From Vibrio mangrovi (lineage in GTDB: Bacteria > Pseudomonadota > Gammaproteobacteria > Enterobacterales > Vibrionaceae), in NCBI RefSeq assembly GCF_024346955.1, contig NZ_AP024883.1, forward strand, positions 310,001-374,000: a stretch of 64,000 nucleotides of DNA, given 5' to 3'. A program made the position numbers and the translations under genes. The notes under the pieces were generated by a model. It was not told the DNA's origin and made no database searches. It was given only the letters and a program-made list of their open reading frames with translations. Positions within the stretch are counted from its first letter, which is position 1, and every line of letters begins with the position of its first letter. This document shows, one piece after another, positions 8,656 to 16,480 of this stretch.

Positions 8656-9102
8656 GTGAAGCGTAAAAATATTCTGGCAATGTTTATCGTTATTCCTTTG
8701 GTAGTCTCGATTGCATTTGACTTTATGAAAGGGGATGGAGTTGACAATAAAATGTTGTATGAATTTCAGCAGACACTAGACCGGAAAATTGACAGAAACT
8801 CGTCGTATCGTTTTACCTCCGGTGGCTTCAATGGGATATCGAAGTCGGGGAAGATAGGAAAATTTTATTCTTGTTTAAGAAAGTATCAGCTTGTGAAACG
8901 TGTTAACAGAAATATTCCTGAGATGATGGGGCTCGATCCGGAAGATATTATTACTAAAAATATAATCATGTTGATTGATGGACAGATTGAGTTAGAGCTG
9001 GAACTTTCAAATGCTGTTGTTACGCGATTCATTTTTGGCATGAACGGCGATTATTCATATTTTGCAAGTTATTGTGACCTTAAGTTACTCAATATCCAAT
9101 AA
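8656..9102 (+). CDS. Membrane-anchored paralogue B of the tandem array
   Basis: About 148 residues. The N-terminal anchor (NILAMFIVIPLVVSIAFDF) differs from that of A but is shared with D. The middle section (FQQTLDRKIDRNSSYRF to GLDPED) is almost identical to A at both DNA and protein level. The C-terminal part (SNAVVTRFIFGMNGDYSYF) matches C and D. Both conserved cysteines (YSCLRK, SYCDLK) are present. The GTG start follows GGGGGA as in A; an in-frame ATG at 8638 is the alternative. No family is recognised. The mosaic similarity indicates recombination among the copies. Confidence 0.7.
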   Translation: MKRKNILAMFIVIPLVVSIAFDFMKGDGVDNKMLYEFQQTLDRKIDRNSSYRFTSGGFNGISKSGKIGKFYSCLRKYQLVKRVNRNIPEMMGLDPEDIITKNIIMLIDGQIELELELSNAVVTRFIFGMNGDYSYFASYCDLKLLNIQ

Positions 9103-9114
9103 TGATAATCCTCC

Positions 9115-9240
9115 TTCCCCCCAAACCTGAGTATAGGTCAACTAAATCCGGACACCCGGTTAAGCTGATTCTCGGAGATTGCCTGCGGAACTCCAGCCTC
9201 GGGGTGTATAACCATGTAGGTTATGGAAGCATAATTGGCT
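9115..9240 (-). mobile_element. Possible insertion-sequence end remnant
   Basis: The stretch beginning GGTCAACTAAATCCGGACAC (9137-9156) resembles the terminal inverted repeats of some IS3-type elements (GTCAACTAAA...GGACAC). It is followed by a GC-richer segment unlike the surrounding AT-rich array. On the reverse strand there is a short open frame ending at the putative terminus. No transposase gene or second end is visible, so at most this is a relic. Confidence 0.3.
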
Positions 9241-9311
9241 CTTCAGTTAATGCTGTAAAGTTTTCTGCTATACCAAAAGAATTATTTTGCATGCAATAGG
9301 CTATAAGCAAT

Positions 9312-9752
9312 ATGAAAGAACATAAGAGTTACTTAAAAATTATATTAATAGTAATAATTAGCATCATGGTAGTTGGGCGATTTTATAGACCACATGAACC
9401 TGATTATTATGATCTATTCTTGAACGATGTAAGTGCCACATCGCTGATAGAGATCGTACATGGTGATAGATTGATATTTCAGGGGAAGCTAGGTAGGGAT
9501 GGTGTTACTTGCCTATCATCTTATAAAGAAAAAGGATGGATCCCCCACGCATCCAATATTATTTATAATGTAAAAATTGAAGGTAATAATCACGATCACT
9601 ATATTACTTTAGATACAAATGATGGTGTAGTGCATAGCTATCAGCTTTGGTCTAAAATCTCCTCTTCAAGCTCTAGTTTTCGCAGCAAAACAGGAAGTGT
9701 TGACTTACTAACACGATGTGCAGTGACAATGAAAGGGGTAGTTGGTAATTAG
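9312..9752 (+). CDS. Membrane-anchored hypothetical protein inside the array
   Basis: A 146-residue protein of unknown family. It has a basic N-terminus (MKEHKSYLK), one membrane anchor (IILIVIISIMVVG) and about 120 residues of predicted extracytoplasmic, beta-rich sequence with a Ser-rich stretch (SSSSSS). Two cysteines are present (VTCLSS and TRCAV). The sequence is not obviously related to paralogues A-D but has the same plan: an N-terminal anchor plus a small two-cysteine ectodomain. It lies between copy B with the IS-like relic and the leader of copy C. A role parallel to the paralogues, such as an immunity protein, is plausible but unproven. Confidence 0.62.
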   Translation: MKEHKSYLKIILIVIISIMVVGRFYRPHEPDYYDLFLNDVSATSLIEIVHGDRLIFQGKLGRDGVTCLSSYKEKGWIPHASNIIYNVKIEGNNHDHYITLDTNDGVVHSYQLWSKISSSSSSFRSKTGSVDLLTRCAVTMKGVVGN

Positions 9753-9815
9753 CAAAAAAAGACAAAATTGCCCTATATATTTTTAATGATTAAGGATCAT
9801 ATTTCCTAATTTTAC

Positions 9816-9936
9816 AACATATGAAATAATAACTGGTGTTGTACGATGATTCAGTTTTATAGCCTCTTTGAGGCCGGTAAACTGTTAGCATTGGTTAACT
9901 ATCATTTTGAACAGCAGGATTACATCGGTGTTTGAG
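9816..9936 (+). repeat. Structured leader repeat (before paralogue C)
   Basis: About 121 bp, homologous to 8478-8585 with about 13 extra bases. The inner hairpin is GCCTC-TTT-GAGGC, with a G-C pair where copy B has A-T. GGTGTT occurs at 9835 and 9927. Confidence 0.7.
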
Positions 9937-10006
9937 AATTCTTATATGGCTTTGGCAAATAGAGTACTTCTGAAACGATTTTCAATGAATGGAAATGGGG
10001 GAGTTA

Positions 10007-10446
10007 GTGAAGAAAAAAGTGCAAATTTTATTATTTGTCATTCTTTTTTCGTAATCATGATGTTGAATCGTGGACAGGATGGCGTTGACAATAAAATGTT
10101 GTATGAATTTCAGCAGACACTAGACCGGAAAATTGACAGAAATTCATCATATCAGTTTATCTCTGGTGAGTTTGCGAGGATATCAAAGTCTGGTCGATTA
10201 GGGCGTTTTTATTCCTGTTTAAGAAATTATCGGCTCAAGAAACGTGTTAGTGGGCATATTGATGTGATTAAGGAATTTGGGCCGAAAGATATTGTCATGA
10301 AAAATATCACGATGCGTATTGATGAGAAGATAGAGTTAAAACTGAAGCTCTCAAATGCTGTGGTTACAGGATTTGTTTTCGGAGTGAATGGCGATTTTTC
10401 CTATTTTGCGAGCTATTGTGAACTTAAGCTACTCAATACCCAATAA
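10007..10446 (+). pseudogene. Frameshifted paralogue C of the tandem array
   Basis: Homologous to copies A, B and D from anchor to C-terminus (FQQTLDRKIDRNSSYQF, YSCLRNYRL, YFASYCELKLL). The anchor starts as in A (GTG, VKKKVQILLF), but the T-rich run at about 10043-10049 is one base shorter than in A, so this frame stops at 10052-10054. The remainder is open only in another frame, where a longer artificial ORF runs in from 9907 through the leader repeat. Unless translation restarts at ATG 10056-10064, the protein would lose its membrane anchor. It could also be phase variation or a sequencing error in the homopolymer. Confidence 0.65.
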
Positions 10447-10512
10447 TGACAATTCTCTCTTTTTTATTTTTCGGTGATCTACATTTAGGAATAGTTATTT
10501 AGGAGTAAAGAT

Positions 10513-11205
10513 TTGCAAGAAGGTGATTATAAAGGATCTATTGATACCGTATTATTATTTGGTTTCGTTTATATCATATTTTGTGGTGCTTTGGTAAGCA
10601 GGCAGTTTGATAGACTACAAACAGAGTCTCAGCTTTTAGTGTCAGGAGTTATGTTATCCTTTGTCGTCATTGGTTTTTTGTATTTCAGGTTCGCAACCTC
10701 ATCTGAAAGTCAAAAATACTTATTGTGGAGATATGTTTCATATTTACTAATGCTGAGTTCATCACTACTTTTTGTATTTCAATCAATATATGAGTCAGCA
10801 AATAATAGTCTGCTATTTTATATTGTACTTGTATTTTTAGGCGCTAGTTATTTTGTATCTTTATCATTGCGACTGATGAATGATGATTTAAACATAAATG
10901 CAGCAATTAAAGATGGCAGATTTAGTCTCAGCGGTATAATGAATTTCTCAATTGATTATCGTCCATTGAAAACATCAATACCATGGGGTGGTTCATGGAA
11001 TAGGATGGCTCAAACTCCGTATGATAATAAAAAATATTCAACGTGGATTGCAATTGTTGGTATACTTTGTGTCCCTTTTATTCATACAGTAGTAGGGGCG
11101 TATCTAATTGGGTTTATTATGATATTTATGTCGTTAGTTGCAACTCGACTGTTGATTCATGCTACTTTGGATTTGTTATTTTATAATCAAATAACAAGGT
11201 TGTAA
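10513..11205 (+). CDS. Multi-pass hypothetical membrane protein inside the array
   Basis: A 230-residue integral membrane protein with about six predicted segments: four in the first 120 residues and two near the C-terminus (WIAIVGILCVPFIHTVVGAYLIGFIMIFM). A hydrophilic loop (about 125-175) lies between the two groups. It starts at TTG 10513 with a strong ribosome binding site (AGGAG, 7 nt spacing), which argues that this is a genuine gene. No family is recognised. It follows the frameshifted copy C by 66 bp and precedes copy D, all in one direction, so co-transcription is possible. Confidence 0.66.
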   Translation: MQEGDYKGSIDTVLLFGFVYIIFCGALVSRQFDRLQTESQLLVSGVMLSFVVIGFLYFRFATSSESQKYLLWRYVSYLLMLSSSLLFVFQSIYESANNSLLFYIVLVFLGASYFVSLSLRLMNDDLNINAAIKDGRFSLSGIMNFSIDYRPLKTSIPWGGSWNRMAQTPYDNKKYSTWIAIVGILCVPFIHTVVGAYLIGFIMIFMSLVATRLLIHATLDLLFYNQITRL

Positions 11206-11307
11206 TTAAGTGGTTTGTGAATTAATTTATAGCTATGCCGTCATATGGTTTTGGTGAAAAGAAAATTCTAAAACTCTTTTTATTTATGAATAGAAATAAG
11301 TGTGCCT

Positions 11308-11754
11308 GTGAAGCGTAAAAATATTCTGGCGATATTTATCGTTATTACTTTGGTAGTCTCGGTTGCATTTGACTTTATGAAAGAGGATGAAGTTGACAAG
11401 AAAATGCTGTATGAATTTCAGCAGACGCTGGATCGGAAAATTAGCCGAAGTTCATCATATCAGTTTACTTCTGGTGAATTTGAAGAGGTGCCGGAGTCGG
11501 GTCGACTGGGATATTTTTATTCTTGTTTAAGGGATTTTCAACTTGATAGGAATGCCCATTGGAACATCCCTGATAGAATGGGGCTCGATCCTAAAGACAT
11601 TGTTTCTAAAAATGTAACCATACTGATTGATGGACAGACTAAGTTAAAATTGGAACTTTCAAATTCTGTCGTTACGCGATTTGTTTTCGGAGTGAATGGA
11701 GATTATTCGCATTTTGCGAGTTATTGTGATCTGAAATTACTTAATACCCAATAA
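11308..11754 (+). CDS. Membrane-anchored paralogue D of the tandem array
   Basis: About 148 residues, last copy in the array. It has the B-type anchor (NILAIFIVITLVVSVAFDF) followed by the common domain (MLYEFQQTLDRKISRSSSYQF) and both cysteines (YSCLRD, SYCDLK). The C-terminal segment is like B and C. It is the most diverged in the central region, so it is probably the oldest duplicate or has escaped recent gene conversion. Its leader keeps only a degenerate version of the block seen before A-C (TATGGTTTTGGT at about 11242). Start by homology at GTG 11308; GTG 11302 is also possible. Confidence 0.68.
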   Translation: MKRKNILAIFIVITLVVSVAFDFMKEDEVDKKMLYEFQQTLDRKISRSSSYQFTSGEFEEVPESGRLGYFYSCLRDFQLDRNAHWNIPDRMGLDPKDIVSKNVTILIDGQTKLKLELSNSVVTRFVFGVNGDYSHFASYCDLKLLNTQ

Positions 11755-11765
11755 TGGGTGGATGT

Positions 11766-11778
11766 GATAACTGGTGTT
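11766..11778 (+). repeat. Solo end of the leader repeat after paralogue D
   Basis: GATAACTGGTGTT, matching the left end of the repeats at 8478 and 9816 but without the rest. It marks the right border of the array. Confidence 0.5.
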
Positions 11779-11839
11779 CCCCCCAGTTCTGAAGACACTG
11801 ATCTGTAAGCCGTGTTTACGTTATTCTGGAATTGTTTGA

Positions 11840-11989
11840 AAGAGCGATGGTTGTTTTCATACTTATCTGGAAGTCCGCCCCGAAGCGATAGCTGAACGGT
11901 TTGAAGTCAGCCTGTTGCACTGGGAATTGGGTCAGGATGAAGGCAGAACAATGCTCTGCCTGAAGGTGAGCACCATGATTATACTTTGA
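11840..11989 (+). pseudogene. Possible short coding remnant
   Basis: A stop-bounded frame of about 49 codons reads like protein (residues such as EVRPEAIAERFEVSLLHWEL) but has no plausible start before its last third. It overlaps the 3' end of the chemoreceptor gene. It may be the tail of a gene lost when the island was inserted. Confidence 0.2.
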
Positions 11990-13616
11990 AAACACTGAAG
12001 CTCCGGTTCAGTGACTGGCTGTCTTTCAACAATGTCTGACTTGTTTCAGCCACATGCCGGGCACTTTCTGTGGTCTGCTGACTGTGATCGGCAAGGTCGT
12101 TCAGGTTATGACTGATATCCTGACTTGCCGAGGACTGTTGCAGACAGGCTGAGGCAATATTCTCATTGATCCCCAGAATCGTATGAATCTGGTCATTGAT
12201 TTCACTGAGCATTTCCTGAGCTTTTCTGGCTTCTTCCTGTGTATCGAGAGACTGTTGCCGGGTCTGATTCATTGAGGCACTCAGTTCACTTGCCCGTTTT
12301 TGTAGTGCAGTGATGATTTCTTCAATTTCATCGGTACTCTTCTGGGTTCGGGTCGCGAGCGTCCGGACTTCATCAGCGACGACGGCAAATCCCCGTCCCT
12401 GTTCTCCGGCTCTGGCGGCTTCAATTGCAGCATTGAGTGCCAGCAGATTGGTTTGTTCTGCAACACCACGAATTACTTCTAAAACGGTTCCGACATCATC
12501 AGCATCTTTTGCCAGATGTTGGGTATTCTGCTCGGTTTCTGTCAGCAATTCAGAGAGTGAAGCCATATACCGGGATGCATTGACGAGCACCTGACTACCG
12601 TCCTGACTTTTCTGACTGGCGATTTGAGCTGACTGGGCAGCTTCGTCCGCAGCGGTGGCAACGTCCTGTGTACTTGATTGCAACTGATTCATTGCTGAGG
12701 CTACGGAATTTACGGCATGCTGCTGTTGATCTGATTTAGCAATCGCCTGATCAGCAACACTGCTCAGATTGGTTGCAGAGTGTGTCAGACTGTCAGAAAT
12801 TGGGGTGATATTCTGAATCGCCTGACGAATTTTGACTGTGAATTGATTGAATGCAGCAGCGATCTGGGAAAATTCATCGTGTCCGTCAACCGGTAACTGG
12901 CGGGTTAAATCGCCTTCTCCCTGAGAAATATCATCCAGTGCTTGTCTGGTTTCATCACAGGGTTTGGTGATGCTGCGGATGATCAACGCAGATAGTATCA
13001 CAAGCACCAGGACAACCACCGCTCCGGACCACAATGAACTTGTCGTTCTTTCAGCGACAAGCTGGTTCACATCGTCCACATATACTCCGGTTCCAACGAC
13101 CCATCCCCAAGGCTTGAATAGTTTCACATAGGATATTTTTGCTACATCTGTCTCTGAACCAGGCTTCGGCCACATATAATGAACCACACCGCCTCCCTGA
13201 GTTTTAGCAACCTGAACCATCTCCATAAACAGCGCTTTTCCGGTCGGATCTTTGACGCCGGAAAGATTTTTGCCATCCAACTGAGGTTTAAAAGGATGCA
13301 TAATCATCGTTGGGCTCAGGTCATTGATCCAGAAATAATCATTCTTCCCATAACGAAGCACCTTCACGGCCTGTTTGGCTTGCTGCTGAGCTTCATCACG
13401 TGTGAGAACTCCCTCTGTTTCCAACTGATGATAATAGGAGAAGAGACTGTGGGTACTCTCAATTAAATGCTGGATTTTAAGCTGCTTATCTTCCATTAAG
13501 TCATGTTTATATTCCATCAGTATTCTGGTAAATGGAAGCAGCAGTAACAGGATATTTACGATGAGCAGCAGGTACAGACGCGTTCTTATTTTTGTTTGGC
13601 GTAGACTGAAAGACAT
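11979..13616 (-). CDS. Methyl-accepting chemotaxis protein
   Basis: A 545-residue chemoreceptor. Order: first membrane segment (about 12-30); a periplasmic single Cache (sCache_2-type) ligand domain with NDYFWINDLSPTMIMHP and PWGWVVGTGVYVDDV; second membrane segment (about 195-215); HAMP; and a long signalling coiled coil. The tip motif NLLALNAAIEAARAGEQGRG contacts CheA/CheW. The ORF opens at TTG 13625, but AAGGA sits only 3 nt before that codon and about 10 nt before ATG 13616, so ATG is preferred. The ligand is unknown; many sCache_2 receptors bind short carboxylates. It stands alone, not next to che genes. Confidence 0.94.
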   Translation of the reverse strand: MSFSLRQTKIRTRLYLLLIVNILLLLLPFTRILMEYKHDLMEDKQLKIQHLIESTHSLFSYYHQLETEGVLTRDEAQQQAKQAVKVLRYGKNDYFWINDLSPTMIMHPFKPQLDGKNLSGVKDPTGKALFMEMVQVAKTQGGGVVHYMWPKPGSETDVAKISYVKLFKPWGWVVGTGVYVDDVNQLVAERTTSSLWSGAVVVLVLVILSALIIRSITKPCDETRQALDDISQGEGDLTRQLPVDGHDEFSQIAAAFNQFTVKIRQAIQNITPISDSLTHSATNLSSVADQAIAKSDQQQHAVNSVASAMNQLQSSTQDVATAADEAAQSAQIASQKSQDGSQVLVNASRYMASLSELLTETEQNTQHLAKDADDVGTVLEVIRGVAEQTNLLALNAAIEAARAGEQGRGFAVVADEVRTLATRTQKSTDEIEEIITALQKRASELSASMNQTRQQSLDTQEEARKAQEMLSEINDQIHTILGINENIASACLQQSSASQDISHNLNDLADHSQQTTESARHVAETSQTLLKDSQSLNRSFSVFKV

Positions 13617-13866
13617 AGCTGACAATTCCTTTCATCAAAGAGACACTATATCTGTATAGATATAGCAGATTACTACATCGAAGTTGCAAACAACTTGTTA
13701 TTTTTGTTAACCGGAAGGGTAATTATTTAACATTCTATGTTGCAGTAAATTGAGTGGCATTGCATATCTGACAGGAGGGCATCGACTGACTCTGTCACTA
13801 TTTAAAATCTACTGAATGAAATAACTGAAATGCATTCATGTGAACAATAAAAACCTTCTCTGTCCA

Positions 13867-15204
13867 TCAAGCATATATATGTGTTTCAACGACATTTTTA
13901 ACTATCGTCAGAGCTCGTCTGAGTTCATCCGATTGTACAGATCCAAGTGCGATTCGGAGCGCATGCGGCATTTGGAGTGATGTTGAAAATGGTAGAGCAG
14001 TAGAAACTGAAATATGGTTGTCGAGAAGTTCCTTCGCTACTCGGTCAGCACGTGCTTCTTCCGGTAAAGGAAGCCATAAGAAATAAGAGGCCGGGTGGCT
14101 GGTATAATGTAAACCCCGAAGCACTTCGGCAGCAATGGCCTGCCGGTAAGTTGCATCCTGCCGTTTATCCGATTCCAACCGGGCGACCGTTCCGTCCTCA
14201 ATCCAGCCACAGACGATTGAAGTCATCACTGCCGGAGTGTTCCAGGTTGTTGCCCGGATTGTGCGTTCAATCAAAGGGATATATTCCCGGGGAGCTGTCA
14301 CAAAACCCACACGTAAACCGGTGGCAACACTTTTGGAAAATCCTGAAACATAAACTGTCCTTTCTGGTGCCAAAGCAGCTAAAGGAGGTGGTGAGTCCGC
14401 TTCAAGGAAAGCATAAGCAGCATCCTCGATGAGCATCAGTCCATGCTGTCGTGCCAGGTTTATCAACTGATATCGACGCGCTGTGTTCATTACCCAACCC
14501 AGTGGATTATGTACTGTTGGTTGTACATAAACGGCGCGGACCCGGCGTCGGAGACACAATTGCTCCAGTGCGTTCAGGTCCGGACCTGCACCATCCGCAG
14601 GGATGGCAGCCAGCTCCAGTCCAAGACTCTCAGCCAGTACTTTCATTCCCGGATATGTTAAAGAGTCTATAGCCAGAACATCTCCGGGTTTGAATAGTGC
14701 CATGGATGTTACGGTGAGCCCGTGCTGAGCTCCATCGACGATTAACAGATTTTCAGCATTAACTTCTAGTCCTATACCCGCCAGATGGGAAGCCATGATT
14801 TCCCGTTCAACAGTACGACCTCCGTGAGGCTGGTAACGTAGCAGAGAATTCAGGTCACCCGACGACGCGAGTTTGCGCAGTGCTGCTCGTAACAACTCTC
14901 CCTGTTCAGATAAGAAGGGGATGTTGAAATTTAAATCCACCATATCAGCGGTGGTCGCTTGTTGATAGACGCCTAATCCCGGAGGCAAAGATGTTTCCCG
15001 GACAAAGGTGCCACGACCGGTTTCACTACTCACTAACCCCATTGCTTCAAGCTCTGAATATACGCGCGATGCAGTTACCAGTGCCATACCATGCTGGCTG
15101 GCAAGCTGCCGGTGTGTCGGCAACCGGTGTCCTGGCCGCAGTTTGCGGGAGCGAATCTCTGTGGCCAGTATGTCGACAACTTGCTTATAACGGGCTTTAG
15201 GCAT
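13867..15204 (-). CDS. MocR-family transcriptional regulator (GntR HTH + aminotransferase-like domain)
   Basis: A 445-residue regulator. The N-terminal GntR winged helix (about 1-75) has LPTHRQLASQHGMALVTASR and GLVSSETGRGTFV. It is joined to a fold-type I PLP aminotransferase domain with the conserved NPLG, EDAAYAFLE and the Schiff-base lysine context VSGFSKSVATGLRVGF. MocR proteins sense PLP-bound metabolites and usually control a divergent neighbour. Here that is the DJ-1/PfpI gene, 91 bp away, with paired direct repeats between them. The frame is open much further upstream, but those residues overlap the divergent gene and do not look like protein, so ATG 15204 is chosen. Confidence 0.92.
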   Translation of the reverse strand: MPKARYKQVVDILATEIRSRKLRPGHRLPTHRQLASQHGMALVTASRVYSELEAMGLVSSETGRGTFVRETSLPPGLGVYQQATTADMVDLNFNIPFLSEQGELLRAALRKLASSGDLNSLLRYQPHGGRTVEREIMASHLAGIGLEVNAENLLIVDGAQHGLTVTSMALFKPGDVLAIDSLTYPGMKVLAESLGLELAAIPADGAGPDLNALEQLCLRRRVRAVYVQPTVHNPLGWVMNTARRYQLINLARQHGLMLIEDAAYAFLEADSPPPLAALAPERTVYVSGFSKSVATGLRVGFVTAPREYIPLIERTIRATTWNTPAVMTSIVCGWIEDGTVARLESDKRQDATYRQAIAAEVLRGLHYTSHPASYFLWLPLPEEARADRVAKELLDNHISVSTALPFSTSLQMPHALRIALGSVQSDELRRALTIVKNVVETHIYA

Positions 15205-15205
15205 C

Positions 15206-15258
15206 TTTGATTGTATCCATGACAATTTTTTGATTGTACTAATTATTGTGTCTATATT
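15206..15258 (+). promoter_or_regulatory. Divergent promoter with direct-repeat operator
   Basis: TTTGATTGTA occurs twice (15206-15215 and 15229-15238), 23 bp apart. The second copy overlaps a good -35 (TTGATT, 15230-15235), which is followed after exactly 17 bp by -10 TATATT (15253-15258), about 38 bp before the DJ-1 start. Spaced direct repeats fit MocR-type binding. Confidence 0.65.
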
Positions 15259-15295
15259 GGCGACATTAATCAACTTTGAACAGAGCACGGATGCC

Positions 15296-15895
15296 ATGCA
15301 TATCGCTATTCTTACTTTTGACGGCTTCAACGAACTTGATTCTCTGATCGCGCTCGGTCTCCTTAACCGGGTCAGGAAACCTGACTGGCGGGTTTCTATC
15401 TCAAGCCCGACACCTCGTATCACATCGATGAACGGTGTTGTTATTGAGGCTCAAACATCAATCGATGATGCTGTCCGGGCAGATGTAGTTTTAGTCGGAA
15501 GTGGAATGCAAACACGGGAGATTGTTGCTGATGCTCCACTGATGGATCAGCTTAAACTGAACCCAAACCGGCAACTACTTGGAGCCCAGTGTTCCGGTGC
15601 CCTGATACTGGCTAAACTCGGATTACTTGATTCTGTTCCGGCCTGTACTGACCTGACCAGCAAGCCCTGGGTACAGGAAGCTGGTGTCGATGTACTCAAT
15701 CAGCCTTTTTTCGCTCACGGTAATATTGCGACCGCCGGAGGTTGTCTGGGATCTTCATATCTCGCTTGTTGGGTGATTGCCCGGCTGGAAGGTATTCAGG
15801 CAGCCCGGGATGCAATGCACTACGTTGCTCCAGTGGGTGAAAAGGAAGAATATATAGAACGCATGCTGGGTAATATCACCCCTTATTTGGATTAG
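15296..15895 (+). CDS. DJ-1/PfpI family protein
   Basis: A 199-residue class I glutamine amidotransferase-like protein. It shows the start MHIAILTFDGFNELD typical of the ThiJ/PfpI group and the nucleophile elbow LGAQCSGALIL with the reactive Cys. Members include glyoxalase III-like enzymes, isonitrile hydratases and stress proteins; substrate is not evident. The ORF can be extended 22 codons upstream, but that would cover the promoter and operator, and MHIAIL is the family's normal beginning. It is probably regulated by the divergent MocR protein and co-transcribed with the next gene (57 bp gap). Confidence 0.88.
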   Translation: MHIAILTFDGFNELDSLIALGLLNRVRKPDWRVSISSPTPRITSMNGVVIEAQTSIDDAVRADVVLVGSGMQTREIVADAPLMDQLKLNPNRQLLGAQCSGALILAKLGLLDSVPACTDLTSKPWVQEAGVDVLNQPFFAHGNIATAGGCLGSSYLACWVIARLEGIQAARDAMHYVAPVGEKEEYIERMLGNITPYLD

Positions 15896-15952
15896 GTAAG
15901 TAAGCTGGCGATGCATATTCCATATCGAACAAGTTATTGAAGGAAAAATAAT

Positions 15953-16270
15953 ATGTCTTTAATTACAAAAACGCCTGAACCACCTTACTACGCTGTCATC
16001 TTCACTTCTGTTCGAACTGATAATGATGATGGGTATGGAGCTATGGCGGAAAAGATGGTTGCACTTGCCTCTCAACAACCCGGATTTCTGGGGGTTGAAT
16101 CAGCAAGAGAAGATGTCGGTATTACCGTATCATACTGGCGTGACCTGGAGTCAATAAAGCAATGGAAGGATAACATCGAACACCGTGAAGCCCAGAAATT
16201 AGGTCATGAGAAGTGGTACGCCAGCTTTAAAACCCGAATTGCAAAAGTCGAGCGTGATTATGGGATTTAG
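15953..16270 (+). CDS. Antibiotic biosynthesis monooxygenase (ABM) domain protein
   Basis: A 105-residue single-domain ferredoxin-like fold protein of the ABM superfamily. The pattern is YYAVIFTSVRTD, then QPGFLGVESAR (the family's PGFLG motif), VSYWRDLESIKQWK, and a C-terminal Trp/Tyr/Phe-rich strand. Members are small cofactor-less monooxygenases or heme/quinone handling proteins; the substrate is not predictable. It sits 57 bp after the DJ-1 gene on the same strand. A good ribosome binding site (GAAGGAAA) precedes the ATG. Together with the MocR and DJ-1 genes it may form a small stress or detoxification unit. Confidence 0.88.
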   Translation: MSLITKTPEPPYYAVIFTSVRTDNDDGYGAMAEKMVALASQQPGFLGVESAREDVGITVSYWRDLESIKQWKDNIEHREAQKLGHEKWYASFKTRIAKVERDYGI

Positions 16271-16480
16271 TCACTGCTGATATGTTTAATTTTGTAAAAT
16301 AGTTCAATCTTATAAATCTGCTCAATTTTGAAGGGGGGTTGACTGAATATCCCAGCCAGCATTCCTATTGAGTATTTTGAGGGGAATATCAATTTTAACG
16401 CATTATTCTTATTGGAAAAAATAGACATCAATTTCAGCAGAATTTAGGATGTATTTTATTTTTTATGGAACTAAGGGCGC

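Noticed and set aside
9102..9299. 65-residue ORF after paralogue B
   Set aside because: It overlaps the paralogue B stop and covers the IS-like relic; composition is not protein-like.
9907..10446. 179-residue ORF as a real longer version of paralogue C
   Set aside because: Its first 50 residues are the leader repeat and the anchor region read in the wrong frame; alignment with copy A shows a one-base deletion instead.
15205..15423. 73-residue N-terminal extension of the MocR regulator
   Set aside because: It would overlap the divergent DJ-1 gene and its promoter, and the GntR domain normally starts at the protein's N-terminus.
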